This document shows, piece after piece, positions 22,601-33,494 of a stretch of DNA of 64,000 bases. The notes below the pieces were generated by a model. That model was not told the origin of the DNA and made no database searches. It was given only the letters and a program-made list of their open reading frames with translations. Numbering within the stretch: position 1 is the first letter of the stretch; each line of letters starts with the position of its first letter. Position numbers and translations under genes: made by a program. The stretch spans positions 22,520,945 through 22,584,944 of the forward strand of contig OY294049.1 of the NCBI GenBank assembly GCA_958510825.1, written 5' to 3'. Source of the stretch: Brachypterus glaber. Taxonomy: Eukaryota > Arthropoda > Insecta > Coleoptera > Kateretidae.

Positions 22601-25566
22601 ATTTGTGAAAACCTAAGGACTAACATGGATTTATTTGAAATATTGTACAAAACAATTCTAATAACACTGAAAATATTCTAGAAAGGCGTAATATTTTGTA
22701 GATGTATGGAATTTGACACAATGATGAGTTAATTAATTCAAATATCCTAAATACGTCTTGCGTTTCGCATATTAATAAATAATATTAATAATAACAATCA
22801 ATTTGATATTTTAACTTATGAGAATTATTCTTAAAAAAGTCCAAACGAAATTTTTTTCTATTTTGATAGCTCTTGCGCCGCAGGCAATTTTTTTACAAAT
22901 TGTAAGCTTTTGCAAGCTTGAACTAAAAAAAATACGTAGGTAAATTAGCCCTAGCGCCGCGGGCGAATTTTTTTACAAATTTTAAAACACTAGTAACAGT
23001 GCACTATTATTTTTTACAAAAATCCAAAAAGGCTTAAGCGCTGCCGCGGCGAAATTTTTTCTATTGCTCATTTGGAACGAGATCTACTTATTTGCTCATT
23101 TTGACGCCTTATCGATCTGGGGGAGTATAAATAAATAAACTGTTTATTAAAAACTTCTGTCGCCGGCCCCCCTTCGAGCCCGGGCCCCGGGTAATCTGTA
23201 CCCCCTGCACCCCCCTGAATCCGGCCCTGCTAATATGAACCAGCTGCAACTTCATGCAACTGCGAGGGAAGGGGGTTCTTTACAAGCTAATTAATTATGT
23301 TTTTTAAAATCTCATAATTATAAAACATGTTTTATCATAAGTTGTCCAATAAGTTTTATAATAACTTGCTTTATCAATACTTTCATTATGATATAGACTT
23401 GACTTTGTAAAAAAATCTAAGATTAATCCAATCATACCAATTAAAAAATTTGATTGAGCGCAAAAAATTAAAATTTATTAGTAATTAAGTAATACACTCT
23501 GTAGTATAAAATACCCTAGTCCACAAGGTCCTTATTAAGTCTAAGTAAAAATCTAATTTATAACATTAGATTTGACATTTATTTTTATCGTGAACGTCAT
23601 ATTTGCAAACATTTATTTTCATAGCATCCTCTCTTTTACATTAGCGGGGTCATTCCATAATGCACTTACCATTTTTTACCGTTTTCTAAAATTAAAAATT
23701 TAAATAGAAAACTATTGTTTTTAGTAAAAAAAATCATATGATAAAGAAATGATATTATATTTTTTAATTTTGGCGTTAAAAAATGTTATTATGCTAAAAA
23801 AAAATTCTGTTTGTTGCTCTAGCCTAAAAACAGAAAAAAGTACAACACTTTTTGCTGGCGTAAATTGAAGGTAACTAGGTCTATATTGATTGGTAAAAAA
23901 TATATTTTAATAGCTTTGATAATAACGCCACAATTTGACTGATTTGTCTACCGTGGGACACCGTGTATAATATACTACCATAATACCTATTTAATTTCAA
24001 ATTAGGCATTATTTTTTATCCGCGGCTGTGATTAATAGGCTATACTGCCCTTTACTTCTTCAGGGCAGTACAAGCCACGGGTCTGTAAAAATAAACGGTT
24101 TAAATTTTAAAACGGCTGTGGATAAAGTATGGGTTTCTACTCGCGTATAATAGCTATTATTTATTCGGATGATTTAGCCACTCGTCTATCGGCTCGTGTC
24201 GCAAAATTCACCCTTATTGATTAATAGGAATTATTAAACGATCGTTGAATATACTATAATATACTACTGTTATACTATGATCCGTTAATAGGTAATAGTG
24301 ACTCATATTAAAAGAATGGACCGCGCGAGGAACGAAACGTAAAGAGGGCAGACCAAGTATAGGCGTTGCGGTGAATAAAGCGTAAAGCGGGAGGTTGCTT
24401 TAAGCATGAGGTACTATCACTTAAAAACGAATTAGAATATACTGCCCTGCTAAGACAAGTTGTCCTATCTGCAAATTAGATGTTTTGAGATATTGCCAGT
24501 TTTATTGTTTGTGTTTGCACGTTTTGAAAACATGTTTAAATAAATATATCGTGATATGGGAACGTTCAAGTATTACGTAACGAGAAATTTGGTAATTTTT
24601 GACCCCCACCCCCCATGTAACGCGGCGTAACATTTTCGAGAAACCCCCCCCATTTACGTAACATTTTTATTTTTACAAAAAGTAAAAAAATTGAAAGGAA
24701 ATTTTGGTTTGGAATTTTTATTATTGGCTATGGTTTGCCATCTATAATTTGTTTTTGTTTAGAGGATTTAGTGAACTGCTAACCACGCCGTGTGCAATAA
24801 AATTTGCAAGGAATACGTCTCTTTAGGCCTAGATCATTTTTAAAAACGTGATCCAATAAACATTTTATAAGTTTATAATTTTTTAACTGTTACGTAACAT
24901 TTTTACAGACACCCACCCACCCTCTGTAACGCGCGTAACGTTTTCGAGACCGCACCCCCCCTAGCGCGTTACGTAATACTTGAACAAAGAGCGTATCTTT
25001 TGAAAAAAAAATATATTTGTTTTTGTCAGAAAAATAAATTGTCATACTATCTGAGAAAGTTAGGACAAAATGATCTAAAAATAAATCAAATTAATAAGAT
25101 CTGTAAAGTTAGTCCTAGTCCTGACTTATTCGTCTAGTAAAGACTAGTTAGGAAAATTTTATTTAGAAAACATTGAAAATTTTCCACTTATGACAAGCAG
25201 CTAATTTTTAGGATTTGGTTTTAGATAGGACATTTCTTTTTAGTAGGCACATGGGGCTATTGTAAAGCAATACAAATCTCAAAAAGTAAATTTTTGCAGA
25301 CAGGACAACTTGTCTTAGCAGGGCAGTATAGGGTAGGTAGGTAGTTTACACACTTCACTCCTACGGAACTAAGCGAGCTACCCACCAGCCCATCCACAAT
25401 CGTTTTAAAAAACAGTATTTTTCGTCTATGTCATAAATATTTATTATTTTTTAGGGTTACAAAGCCAGAAGAAAAAAATGTATCGTTCTTTATATTAATA
25501 ATAGTAATGTCTGTTAGTATGTTATCATGTAATTTATTATCCCCAGTTATTCTTAGGTCATTGTAA
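13599..25566 (+). CDS. Equilibrative nucleoside transporter ENT-1 (3' part, four exons)
   Basis: ENT (SLC29) proteins carry nucleosides and nucleobases across membranes by facilitated diffusion and have 11 membrane segments. Four coding exons are visible: 13,599-13,649, 16,920-17,354, 21,568-21,850 and 25,455-25,566, joined by GT-AG introns in consistent phase and ending in TAA. They encode about 293 residues. Family marks include WQVGFYV after the expected Asp-Thr-Asp region, the GQLAGQSLCGILAVLVQI helix, YFVPVCTYLNYNIFDLAGR (the YF-PV---L-FN--D--GR signature), R-----PL--F-NVQPRHH, and GITNGYLFNLCIMAIP (the NGY signature). All four exons match ENT-2 in length and phase. Exons for the first third of the protein are not found upstream; they may lie beyond the window, in the gap, or be lost. 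The frames are open, so it could be functional. Introns are packed with foldback elements. Confidence 0.85.
13795..14349. mobile_element. Half copy of a CAG-type foldback
   Basis: One arm matches the sequences at 36.8-37.5 and 46.6-47.9 kb (ACAGAAAAAAGTTTGGGACA, CTCAAAGGGTT, AGCCACTTTCAAA) and ends ATAACCCTG before TA. The opposite arm is missing. A second half copy follows at 14,515-14,935. Confidence 0.6.
15171..15291. mobile_element. MITE, AAGGCCTATTCAGA family, copy 1
   Basis: The ends AAGGCCTATTCAGAGGCTTGC and the inverse-like TTTTTGGATAGGCCCTTT match the two copies at 32.38-32.69 kb, which also share the internal AAGCCAATC and GCATTCTTATG segments. Non-coding. Confidence 0.65.
15677..16206. 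mobile_element. TIR element with internal perfect 153-bp duplication
   Basis: The ends ATATTTTGTCCGTTTG and CAAACGGACAAAATTTCG are inverse copies, followed inward by CAAAACAATATTCTTCT and AGAAGAATATTGTTTT. Inside, 15,751-15,903 and 15,904-16,056 are a head-to-tail duplication of 153 bp with no difference over about 150 bp. Because 153 is divisible by three, one open frame (15,674-16,162 +, 162 codons) runs through both copies. The predicted protein matches no family I recognise and is probably fortuitous. Confidence 0.6.
16262..16868. mobile_element. Foldback with GC-richer ends
   Basis: The left arm (AAGCTTCGGTTTCCTCCAAAA then GCAGTCGCTGACGACTGC) is mirrored by CGCAGTCGTCAGCGACTG and GGAAGAAACCGAAGCTT at 16,818-16,860. 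The interior has no recognisable gene. The element lies about 50 bp upstream of the ENT-1 435-bp exon. Confidence 0.6.
16920..17354 (+). CDS. ENT-1 exon, 435 bp
   Basis: Acceptor AATTTTTAG before 16,920; donor GTAAGA after 17,354. It encodes the central helices and the cytoplasmic loop, with FYPPRYVAGQLAGQSLCG and ATVMINPGVTTNVQSS. Same length and phase as ENT-2 exon 51,375-51,809. Confidence 0.9.
17577..18208. repeat. Dispersed repeat, copy 2
   Basis: Near-identical to 7,891-8,575, including the CpG-rich inverted repeat at its right end (about 18,091-18,190). Confidence 0.65.
18941..20528. mobile_element. TA-flanked word-repeat element (TAACGTTA word)
   Basis: It starts CCCTAGTAGAAA after TA (18,939-18,940) and ends TTTCTATCAGGG before TA (20,529-20,530). 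Both flanks of the nested insert are built from variants of the self-complementary word TAACGTTA, present more than fifteen times. A CAG-type foldback is nested at 19,479-20,196. Confidence 0.6.
19479..20196. mobile_element. CAG-type foldback, 718 bp, copy 1
   Basis: It begins CAGTGCGGTCCAAAAGTCA and ends with the inverse (TTTGGACCGCTCTG), flanked by TA on both sides. The two arms pair along most of their length. A second copy of exactly the same 718 bp length lies at 45,886-46,603. TA flanks and a CAGTG start fit the Tc1/mariner superfamily; no transposase is present. Confidence 0.7.
21568..21850 (+). CDS. ENT-1 exon, 283 bp
   Basis: Acceptor TTTTCAG before 21,568; donor GTAAGT after 21,850. 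It carries the YFVPV, D-AGRE and NGYLFNL signatures of ENT proteins. Same length and phase as ENT-2 exon 52,734-53,016. Confidence 0.92.
21872..23965. mobile_element. Tc1/mariner-like element with about 330-bp inverted ends
   Basis: It starts CACGGTGTCCCACGGTAGAC after TA (21,870-21,871) and ends with the inverse before TA (23,966-23,967). The arms pair, with gaps, for about 330 bp each. The interior near 22,334-22,440 reads EVKKEIILTYGECARNLRE, which resembles the N-terminal helix-turn-helix region of Tc1/mariner-like transposases; the rest of the transposase is not recognisable. The interior also contains short repeats with GCGCCGC(A/G)GGC and a small C-rich patch at about 23,160-23,230. 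Confidence 0.6.
24440..25328. mobile_element. TIR element (TACTGCCCTGCTAAGACAAG ends)
   Basis: The left end TACTGCCCTGCTAAGACAAG and the right end CTTGTCTTAGCAGGGCAGTA are perfect inverse copies, with TA on both outer sides. A second foldback (about 24,557-24,985; GGAACGTTCAAGTATTACG arms, C-rich inner parts) is nested inside. A fragment of that nested family is at about 45,100-45,205. Confidence 0.65.
25455..25566 (+). CDS. ENT-1 last coding exon, 112 bp
   Basis: Acceptor TTTTTTAG before 25,455. It encodes the last membrane helix (KNVSFFILIIVMSVSMLSC) and stops at TAA 25,564-25,566. Same length and phase as ENT-2 exon 53,477-53,588. Confidence 0.88.
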
Positions 25567-25582
25567 TTTTATAATAAGAATC

Positions 25583-25588
25583 AATAAA
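25583..25588 (+). promoter_or_regulatory. Poly(A) signal of ENT-1
   Basis: AATAAA, 17 bases after the stop codon. Confidence 0.6.
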
Positions 25589-25629
25589 TTATTTTTTTTT
25601 TAATTATTAATTAATTCCCGGGTACCTGT

Positions 25630-25730
25630 CAACTAAGAACCCTAGATTAGTGAAGTCTACTTCACTTCCCTTTCCACTTGGGAAGTAAAGTAGATTCAAC
25701 TAATCTAGTGTCCTTACTGGAAAGGGAGGT
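25630..25730. repeat. Small palindrome
   Basis: CTAGATTAGTGAAGTCTAC and its inverse-like AGTAGATTCAACTAATCTAG face each other around CTTCACTTCCC and GGGAAGTAAAG. Located just past ENT-1. Confidence 0.6.
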
Positions 25731-26376
25731 CGTAGAAACTTAAAATTTGGTATGTAGGATGGTATGTATTTGGTCTGTAAGGACAAACAAAAATTAACAG
25801 AACAAAAAACAAGATGGCTGACCTGTACATGTATATCTTTCGAACGGGAGGTCATATAAAAATGAAATTTGGTATTTAGGTAATTAATAATAATTAAAAA
25901 TCGATAAAATAAATAAAAAGTAGATAAAGCCTTAATAAAAAACATATATTTATGTGCAAAAAAAATAAAAAAGTTCAAAGTTTCAAATTTAAGGATTATT
26001 GACGGCATTTTGAATACGCCATTATATATTTTTTATTTTTATTGTCAAATTGAATTTAACCAAAAAAGTCCAAACCAATTTAAATTAAAACTTTATTTAT
26101 AAAGAGTCTAGCAGACTAACCATATGAAAGCTGCCCCCGCTTTAATTTAACTTTTTGTACCGGTTATTTAACACCCTTGACCTCAAAGACAACTCACCCC
26201 AATGGAGCTCTCTACAACTAGAATTATGAAACAAAAGACGTCTACCCTATCTCTTTCTCATTTGTGCTAGACTTTCCAGCCAATCAAATAAATACCGTAT
26301 TTGTTTTTCATACAACAAATACAGTATTTATTTGGTTGGCCGGAAAGTGTAGCAGTGAGCGGCACGAACGAACATA

Positions 26377-27321
26377 CCCAGGTAGCAAGGGATGTTATAT
26401 TACAAGAAATTAACATCACTTTTGGGTGTATTTTTAAACTAAATCATAACATCACATAATATTGAAAAATAACATGTATTTAACATCACATTTGCAACGT
26501 AACACGTGTGACGTGACAACCATGTTATTTAATAACAAATATTTAGCAACGCTGTGAATATATCGCATGATAGATAGATAGATATTTATTAATCAGTTAT
26601 AACAAACAATACAATGAGTATACAGAAAGGTCTTAGCTATCTACATAAACAAGGTTGTGTTATAAGACACGTCAAAATGAAATAGTAACATACACACTTA
26701 AAATAATTTAAAATTAACACTTGTATACGGAACATTTAAAATGTCACATATTAACGTGGCTTTCACGTGAATGTCATGTTATTTTGCTTCTCACCGACGT
26801 TCGAAGCAAAAAAATCGATATAAGATGATGTTGATAGAGTAAATTATTATAAGGAAATTGTATACACATTATACGATTTCCAATGGATAGGGGGCTCTGC
26901 CGGGCTTCTCAAGACCACGGACACGGATTAAAGGAATATATTCTCCGCTTAATCTGCAATTTCGTATTTAGAATCTATCTGTTTCAATCTGTGATTGTTT
27001 TAATTACTGATTGATTTTAAATCCGATTTTTTTATAGGGTTATTGCGTTTTTAATGGTTTTAATTTAGAAAAAGCTAGAATATTATTTAAATATTAAACT
27101 ACCAGTAACGGCATCCATAAGATATTAGATATAACAGGAATGTGGATTTATGATGTCACAAACACGTTATTTTCGGGATGTCATTCTGTGATGTTATTAG
27201 GGGCGGACTTAGGACACCCTCACCATGCTACATTCTTGTTAAATGAGACTACAATCTCAACATCACATGTCACATATTAATGTGACTTTCACGTGAATGT
27301 CATGTTATTTTGCTACCTGGG
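26377..27321. mobile_element. TA-flanked word-repeat element (AACATCAC word)
   Basis: It starts CCCAGGTAGCAA after TA and ends TTGCTACCTGGG before TA. The interior near both ends is built from variants of AACATCAC and its inverse (TAACATCACTTTTG, GTGATGTT, CACGTGAATGTCATGTT). A (GATA)n-headed insertion begins near 26,570. It lies in the left arm of the 6.1-kb palindrome. Confidence 0.6.
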
Positions 27322-29787
27322 TAGCTAATGTGAATCTGTAGAATAAGATAATTCTACTAAAATTTAGATGGCGCCAGTAATGTCTTTAATCAAAATAATA
27401 TAGTTACACTTTTCGCCCGACCAAGTAAATATTGTATTTGTTCAACAAAGAACAAATACAGAATTTGTTTGGTTGGGTGGAAGTGGGAGTGTAAGTATGT
27501 CTTCTATCCTTTTTGGGTAGAACTTTTGTCCCTGTCTAATCTAACGGGAGAAATCTCCATTTCAGACCCCTACCCCCTCCCCTAAGGGTAATAATAGCAT
27601 AAATTAAAAAAACTTTATTTTCTCGGTAACTATTTCAGATATTTAAAAGATTAAAAAATCAAATTATAGCTACTTACTAGCACTACAAAATATATTTTTT
27701 TTAGAATTTTTGGTTATATAATAGGGGTCGAAAAAAATATTTTAAGTTTTTGGGGGTAGGTTTCAATACCATCCCTTTGAGTGACACCCACCAAAAAATT
27801 CTGGGGAAACACTTATTTACCCACCTCTAAAGTGTAAAAGTTGGAAAGCTGTCAAATGGCCGGAAGGCAGCTAAAAAACATAAAAACTAGTAGCGTGCAC
27901 CAGTTTTTAAAAATAATGAATGTCATTTTGAATAGTATAGAATGTAGAAAATAATTTTAAATTAAACCAGTAAGGGGCTATTTAACACGGTACCCCTCAA
28001 TATTATTAAGTTAAAAAAAAATGTGCCCAAAATCTAACAACGGATCCTAGTAGTGGAAGGTGCGGACATTAAATAACCACTTTCAGTAAAATCCCAACCG
28101 TAGCGCTTTTCGAGAAAAAGCTTAACATCTCTTCAGGAGGATTCACGCTTCGTACCATTTAATTTTAGAAATGAGTTTGCGTTAATCTTATATAATTTTT
28201 GCTGCAGAATTCGAAACCCATTGAAAAATTTAGCTAACTCTTTTCGTTTTCTAGAAAAACGCAATTACTTCTGCATTTAATGCCATTTTAGAACAACTAT
28301 ATTAAAATAGTTTTTTAACCTAACGCTCTTTTGGCGAGCCTAAAATTCAGCTTTACGCTTCTTCTTTAAAATCTTAAAAGTTCAAAGCATAATATGTGTA
28401 TATATTGCACTTTCAGACCCTTTAATTAAACCATAGTTTCAGATATTTATGCTTAACTTTGTAGACTGTGCTATCCGTCAAATTTTGATTATAGTGTCAA
28501 ATTTAGCAGAATCGTGGAGATTAAATGCAGCGGTCCCAAAACCAAAATTTAATACGTTATACTTTACTAAAAGTACAAAAATACTTTTTGTGGTAAAATT
28601 TCGTTTAGTCAGACTTAAACAGATATTTTTTTTCTAGATAATCAATAAAAAATAAATGGGTTTATTATTATTTGATTGGGTGAACGGTTTGATCCTGGGT
28701 TATAACAGATAAACATTATTCTGTAAATGGTCTTAATCATCTTGGGAAACCTAAAAATGAAAATACCCGTCGTTTTTATGATTTTGGTTTTTTACACGAT
28801 CTCAAATAACGCTTCTCCTTCTATAATATACTTTATTTTTTACGTTCTTTTATTGAAGATTGAAAAATTTGATAAACCCCCCCCCCATTAGCAAATCCTG
28901 CGCACGGCCCTGATATCGCCTATATCACTTGCGTGATAATTCTTTTGATTTTTGCCTGTCGTTAAAACCGACCCAGTAGTTTAGGCTATATAAGGTACTA
29001 AATAAATATGCATGCATATATACAAATATATAAAAAACATAGTCCTCAGTTCACCTTGCCATAGTTCAGTAAAAATAATTAAAATCAAATACAAATTGTT
29101 TTGAAATTTAATTATAGATCCAGTTCATAAAATAAAAAAACAGTTAGAAATTAAAATTATAAATCAACATAATTATTTTTAAACAATGTAAAATTGGCAT
29201 TTTTCCTTAGTTTAAACATAACGTTTTTTTATAAAACCTTAATAAGAACTGATAACTTATTGAGAACCGCTGTCAGAAAAAATAACATTTCTAATAACAC
29301 TAGTCTACACATTTAGGTTTAAGCATCTCTAAATATCTTTTTATAAATGGGTTAGCAGCTACAAAACATAAATATATTATGTTTTATAATTTTACAATTT
29401 TAAAGTATAAGAATAAAGCTTTATTCTTAGCTTGCTAAAAAACCGTTAGACTAAAAGACTGTTTTAATATGGTTGTTTTAAAATAGCATTAAATGCATAA
29501 GTAATTGCGTTTTTATAGAAAATGCAAATAGTTAGCAAAATTTTACAAGTGGATTCGAATTCTGCAGCAAAAATTATATAAGATTAAAGTAAACTCATTT
29601 CTAAAAATAAATGGTACGAAGCGTGAATCCTCCTGAAGAGATGTTAAGCCTTTTCTCCAAAAGCGCTACGGTTGGGATTTTACTGAAAGTGGTTATTTAA
29701 TGTTCAGACCTTCCACTACTAGGATCCGATGTTAGATTTTGGGCACATTTTTTTGTAACTTAATAATATTGAGGGGTACCGTGTTAA

Positions 29788-31395
29788 GTCACATGACGTA
29801 TATTTTTAGTAAAAAACTTACTTTTATTTGAAATAAAATAAACTATTTTGGGTAATTCCATGGTAACTCACGCAACAGCCGCAGAAAAAAGACACTTTCT
29901 TTTAAATATTTTATTATATTATCATTTTTAATCAAAGAGCCTTGAAAAATAATAATTAACAAACAATCATTAATAATAATATAATAAAATATCTAAAAGA
30001 AATTGTATTTTTTTTCTGCAGATGTAACGTGAGTTACCATGGAATTACCCTTTTAGAAAAATATTTATTTTATTTTATTTGTATATTAATAATAGTAGGT
30101 ATAAAAAATAAAGTAATTTCAATACAATTTTATATTAAACTATGATAAGCCGTGAAGATATGTAATGCTACGCATTCCATTATACAGAGTGGTCCATTTA
30201 TCATGACAATCTTTAATATAACTGCTAGATATATCAAAAAAAGTTTTAAACAAAAGTTATAAGAGCTGAATTAAAGCACAGAATAGTGTATATGTAATAT
30301 GTTTAGCGGACACAATGGAGGAAATATTTTTTTAAATGGAAAAGAGTTTGAGTGATAAATCATTTTAAAGCTTGTAAAATTCTCTATTCGACCATAGATT
30401 TTTTATTTATTAAAAAAAAATTTGAGGGTGTTAAATTTTTTTTGAAAATGGCTATTTTTGTTAAAATTTCTTTAAAAAATCAAAATATTTTTGTTTAATA
30501 ATTATTTTCATGATAGAAAAATGTAAATTATAGTAGATGTGTATACCCCCGTGCGACGTACAAACAAAGATCGTCGCTCTCAGGGCATAAACATCTACTT
30601 AATATCCTTGGTAAATAAATAACTATTTTTTTTTAGATTTTCTTTTGAAATTTTCATTTATAGTTGTCATTTAAAATTAGTCTAAAAGTATAATTTACAT
30701 TTTTCTATCATAAAAATAATTATTAAACAAAAATTGTTTGATTTTTTAAAGAAATTTTAACAAAAATACCCATTTTCAAAAAAGTTTAAACACCCTCAAA
30801 ATGTTTTTGAATAAATAAAAAATCTATGGTCGAATAAAGAATTTTACAAGCTTTAAAATTATTTATCACCCAAACTCTTTTCCATTTAAAAAAATATTCC
30901 CTCCATTGTGTCCGCTAAACATATTACATCTACACTATTTTGTGCTTCAATTAAGCTCCTATAACTTTTGTTTAAAACTTTTTTTGATATATTTACTTAG
31001 CAGTTATTAAAATATTAAAGATTGTCATGATAAATGGACCACTCTGTATAATGGAATGCGTAGCATTACACATCTTCACGGCTTAGTATAGTTTAATATA
31101 CAAATAAAATAAAATAAATATTTTTCTAAAAGGGTAATTCCATGGTAACTCACGTTACATCTGCAGAAAAAAAATACAATTTCTTTTAGATATTTTATTA
31201 TATTAATATTAAAGATTGTTTGTTATTTATTATTTTTAAAGGCTCTTTGATTAAAAATGATAATATAATAAAATATTTAAAAGAAAGTGTCTTTTTTTCT
31301 GCGGCTGTAACGTGAGTTACCATGGAATTACCCAAAATAGTTTATTTTATTTCAAATAAAAGTAAGTTTTTTACTAAAAATATACGTCATGTGAC
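29788..31395. mobile_element. 1,608-bp foldback flanked by TTAA duplications
   Basis: It starts GTCACATGACGTATATT and ends with its exact inverse. It is flanked by TTAA at 29,784-29,787 and 31,396-31,399. The opposite, uninterrupted arm (about 27,975-27,995) reads GGGGCTATTTAACACGG, whose inverse holds a single TTAA at this point, so the four bases were duplicated on insertion. TTAA specificity is typical of piggyBac-type transposition. No transposase is encoded. A CAG-type foldback is at its centre. Confidence 0.75.
30185..31046. mobile_element. CAG-type foldback, 862 bp
   Basis: It starts CAGAGTGGTCCATTTATC and ends GATAAATGGACCACTCTG, flanked by TA on both sides. The arms pair except for an insertion near 30,540-30,605 present in the left arm only. 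It occupies the centre of the TTAA-flanked element. Confidence 0.7.
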
Positions 31396-31421
31396 TTAAA
31401 TAGCCCCTTACTGGTTTAATG

Positions 31422-32121
31422 TAAAATTATCTTTTACATACTATACTATTCAAAATTACATTTATTATTTTTAAAAACTGGTGCACGCTACTAGTTTTTA
31501 TGTTTTTTAGCTGCCTTCCGGCCATTTGACAGCTTTCCAACTTTTACACTTTAGAGGTGGGTAAGTAAGTGTTTCCCCAGAATTAAAATATTTTTTTCGA
31601 CCCCTATTATATTACCAAAAATTCTAAAAAAAAATATATTTTGTAGTGCTAGTGAGTAGCTGTAATTTGATTTTTTAATCTTTTAAATATCTGAAATAGT
31701 TACCGAGAAAATCGACTTTAAAGTTTTTTTAATTTATGCTATTATTACCCTTAGGGGAGAGGGTAGGGGTCTAAAATTATCTTTTACATACTATACTATT
31801 CAAAATGACATTTATTATTTTTAAAAACTGGTGCACGCTACTAGTTTTTATGTTTTTTAGCTGCCTTCCGGCCATTTGACAGCTTTCCAACTTTTACACT
31901 TTAGAGGTGGGTAAGTAAGTGTTTCCCCAGAATTAAAATATTTTTTTCGACCCCTATTATATTACCAAAAATTCTAAAAAATATATATATTTTGTAGTGC
32001 TAGTGAGTAGCTGTAATTTGATTTTTTAATCTTTTAAATATCTGAAATAGTTACCGAGAAAATCGACTTTAAAGTTTTTTTAATTTATGCTATTATTACC
32101 CTTAGGGGAGAGGGTAGGGGT
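31422..32121. repeat. 350-bp direct tandem duplication
   Basis: 31,422-31,771 and 31,772-32,121 are almost identical, differing by a few bases near 31,627 and 31,980. The matching left arm of the palindrome has only one copy, so the duplication arose later. Confidence 0.85.
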
Positions 32122-32379
32122 CTGAAATTGGGGTGAGTTGTCTTTGAGGTCAAGGGTGTTACATAACCAGTACAAAAAGTTAAATTAAATCGGGGGCAGT
32201 TTTCATATGGTTAGGCTACAAGACTCTTTAACTTTTATCATAATATAATACTTTTAATGCGAAATTCGGTTTTAGCATTCTAAAATACCTCCATACACCA
32301 ATTTTTATACGTAGCGTAAACAGCCGAATTAATGCCAGTTTTGGGTATCGTCCAGACCATACTGCAGTAGAGAGTGACT

Positions 32380-32527
32380 TCCTATTCACAGGCTCGCATA
32401 GGAACATAATACATAACAATGCGATGCCGTGATTGGCTTGATGTGCCGCCATGAATCTTGTAAGCCAATCACGGAATCGAATTCTTATGTTTTAAGTTCT
32501 TATGCAAGCTTCTGGATAGGCCTTGAA
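32380..32527. mobile_element. MITE, AAGGCCTATTCAGA family, copy 2
   Basis: It ends AAGCTTCTGGATAGGCCTT and has a degenerate left end (CCTATTCACAGGCTCGC). The interior has GTGATTGGCTT and its inverse. It sits about 10 bp from copy 3. Confidence 0.7.
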
Positions 32528-32537
32528 GTGTCGGCAT

Positions 32538-32686
32538 TAAGGCCTATTCAGAAGCTTGCATAAGAACACACAACATAAGAATGCGATGCCGTGATTGGCT
32601 TTCAAGAAACATGGCGGCATATCAAGCCAATCACGTCATCGCATTCTTATGTATTAGGTTCTTATGCGAGTTGTGGGTATGCCCTT
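32538..32686. mobile_element. MITE, AAGGCCTATTCAGA family, copy 3
   Basis: It starts AAGGCCTATTCAGAAGCTTG and ends with a degenerate inverse (GAGTTGTGGGTATGCCCTTA). The interior is an inverted pair around CATGGCGGCATAT. The element is immediately followed by the AAGACGTCTT-word element. Confidence 0.7.
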
Positions 32687-32687
32687 A

Positions 32688-33494
32688 CCCGACAGCACAT
32701 GATATCCTAAAGACGTATTTTTAAATCTTAGTTATGTCTGGACGCCTAAAGACATAAAAAAGATATCTTATGGACTTCTTTTTAGGGATGTTTAAAAGCT
32801 ATCTAATTATGATGTCTAAGATGTCTTTTAATTATCGGTACAAGACGTCTTAACTTCGATACTCATCGCTAAAAATAAATTAACTACAATCAACTATATT
32901 ACTTTTAAAATTGGTAGAATTGTCCCTTAAAATAATAATTTTTCCTGAAAAAGTTACTTTAATCGAAATTTACTTTCAGCTTTTTTCTATTTTTTTAAAA
33001 GTTTAACCCCCCATAACTTTTTTGTTTTTGGGGGTATTACTTTCAAAACTAGTAGAATTGATCCTTAAAATAAAAGTAATTTTTCCCAAAAAAGTTACGT
33101 TAGTCAGATTTTTTTTCAGCTTTTTTTGATTTTTTTTTAAAAGAGTATAATAATTAGAATGCGAGGTAATTTTTTGCGTATGGCATATATGTATATGGTA
33201 AAAATTACCTTATTCTAATTACGCTTTTTATATCAATACGACCGTATCTAGCAAACTAAATGGGAGGGGGTATTATGTTGTAAAGGCGCCTAGGCATCAG
33301 TAAGGCGTCTTTAAAAAGATGTCTTGTAGATGTTTTTAGTAAGGCGTCTTAAAGACTTTACCTTTTGTAACATACAACGTCGTTAAGACGTCTTTAAGAT
33401 GCATATACAGCGAAAACCGACGTTCTTAAGACGTCTTGCATGAAGAGTTACGACATCTTCAAGATATCTTTAAGACATCTTTGTGCTATCTGGG
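32688..33494. mobile_element. TA-flanked word-repeat element (AAGACGTCTT word), copy 1
   Basis: It starts CCCGACAGCACATGATATC after TA and ends TTTGTGCTATCTGGG before TA. Both halves are made of variants of the self-complementary word AAGACGTCTT. A second copy lies at 42,578-43,162. Confidence 0.7.

Larger units (their letters stand above)
21851..25454. other. ENT-1 last intron with two nested elements
   Basis: It contains the 2.1-kb Tc1/mariner-like element (21,872-23,965), a small foldback near 24,012-24,128 (TTTATCCGCGGCTGTG arms) and the ACTGCCCTG element (24,440-25,328). No exon seen. Confidence 0.65.
26101..32229. mobile_element. 6.1-kb composite palindrome (nested foldback)
   Basis: The outermost arms 26,101-26,200 and 32,131-32,229 are inverse copies (CATATGAAAGCTGCCCCCG with CGGGGGCAGTTTTCATATG; AGACAACTCACCCC with GGGGTGAGTTGTCT). 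Further inward, 27,563-27,990 pairs with 31,395-32,130 and 28,000-28,480 pairs with 29,300-29,783, leaving a centre near 28.5-29.3 kb. The left arm is interrupted by the 26,377-27,321 element and the right arm by the TTAA-flanked 29,788-31,395 element and a 350-bp tandem duplication. No coding sequence is recognised anywhere in it. Confidence 0.7.

Noticed and set aside
25700..26008. 102-codon minus-strand frame
   Set aside because: AT-rich chance frame next to a palindrome, no recognisable domain.
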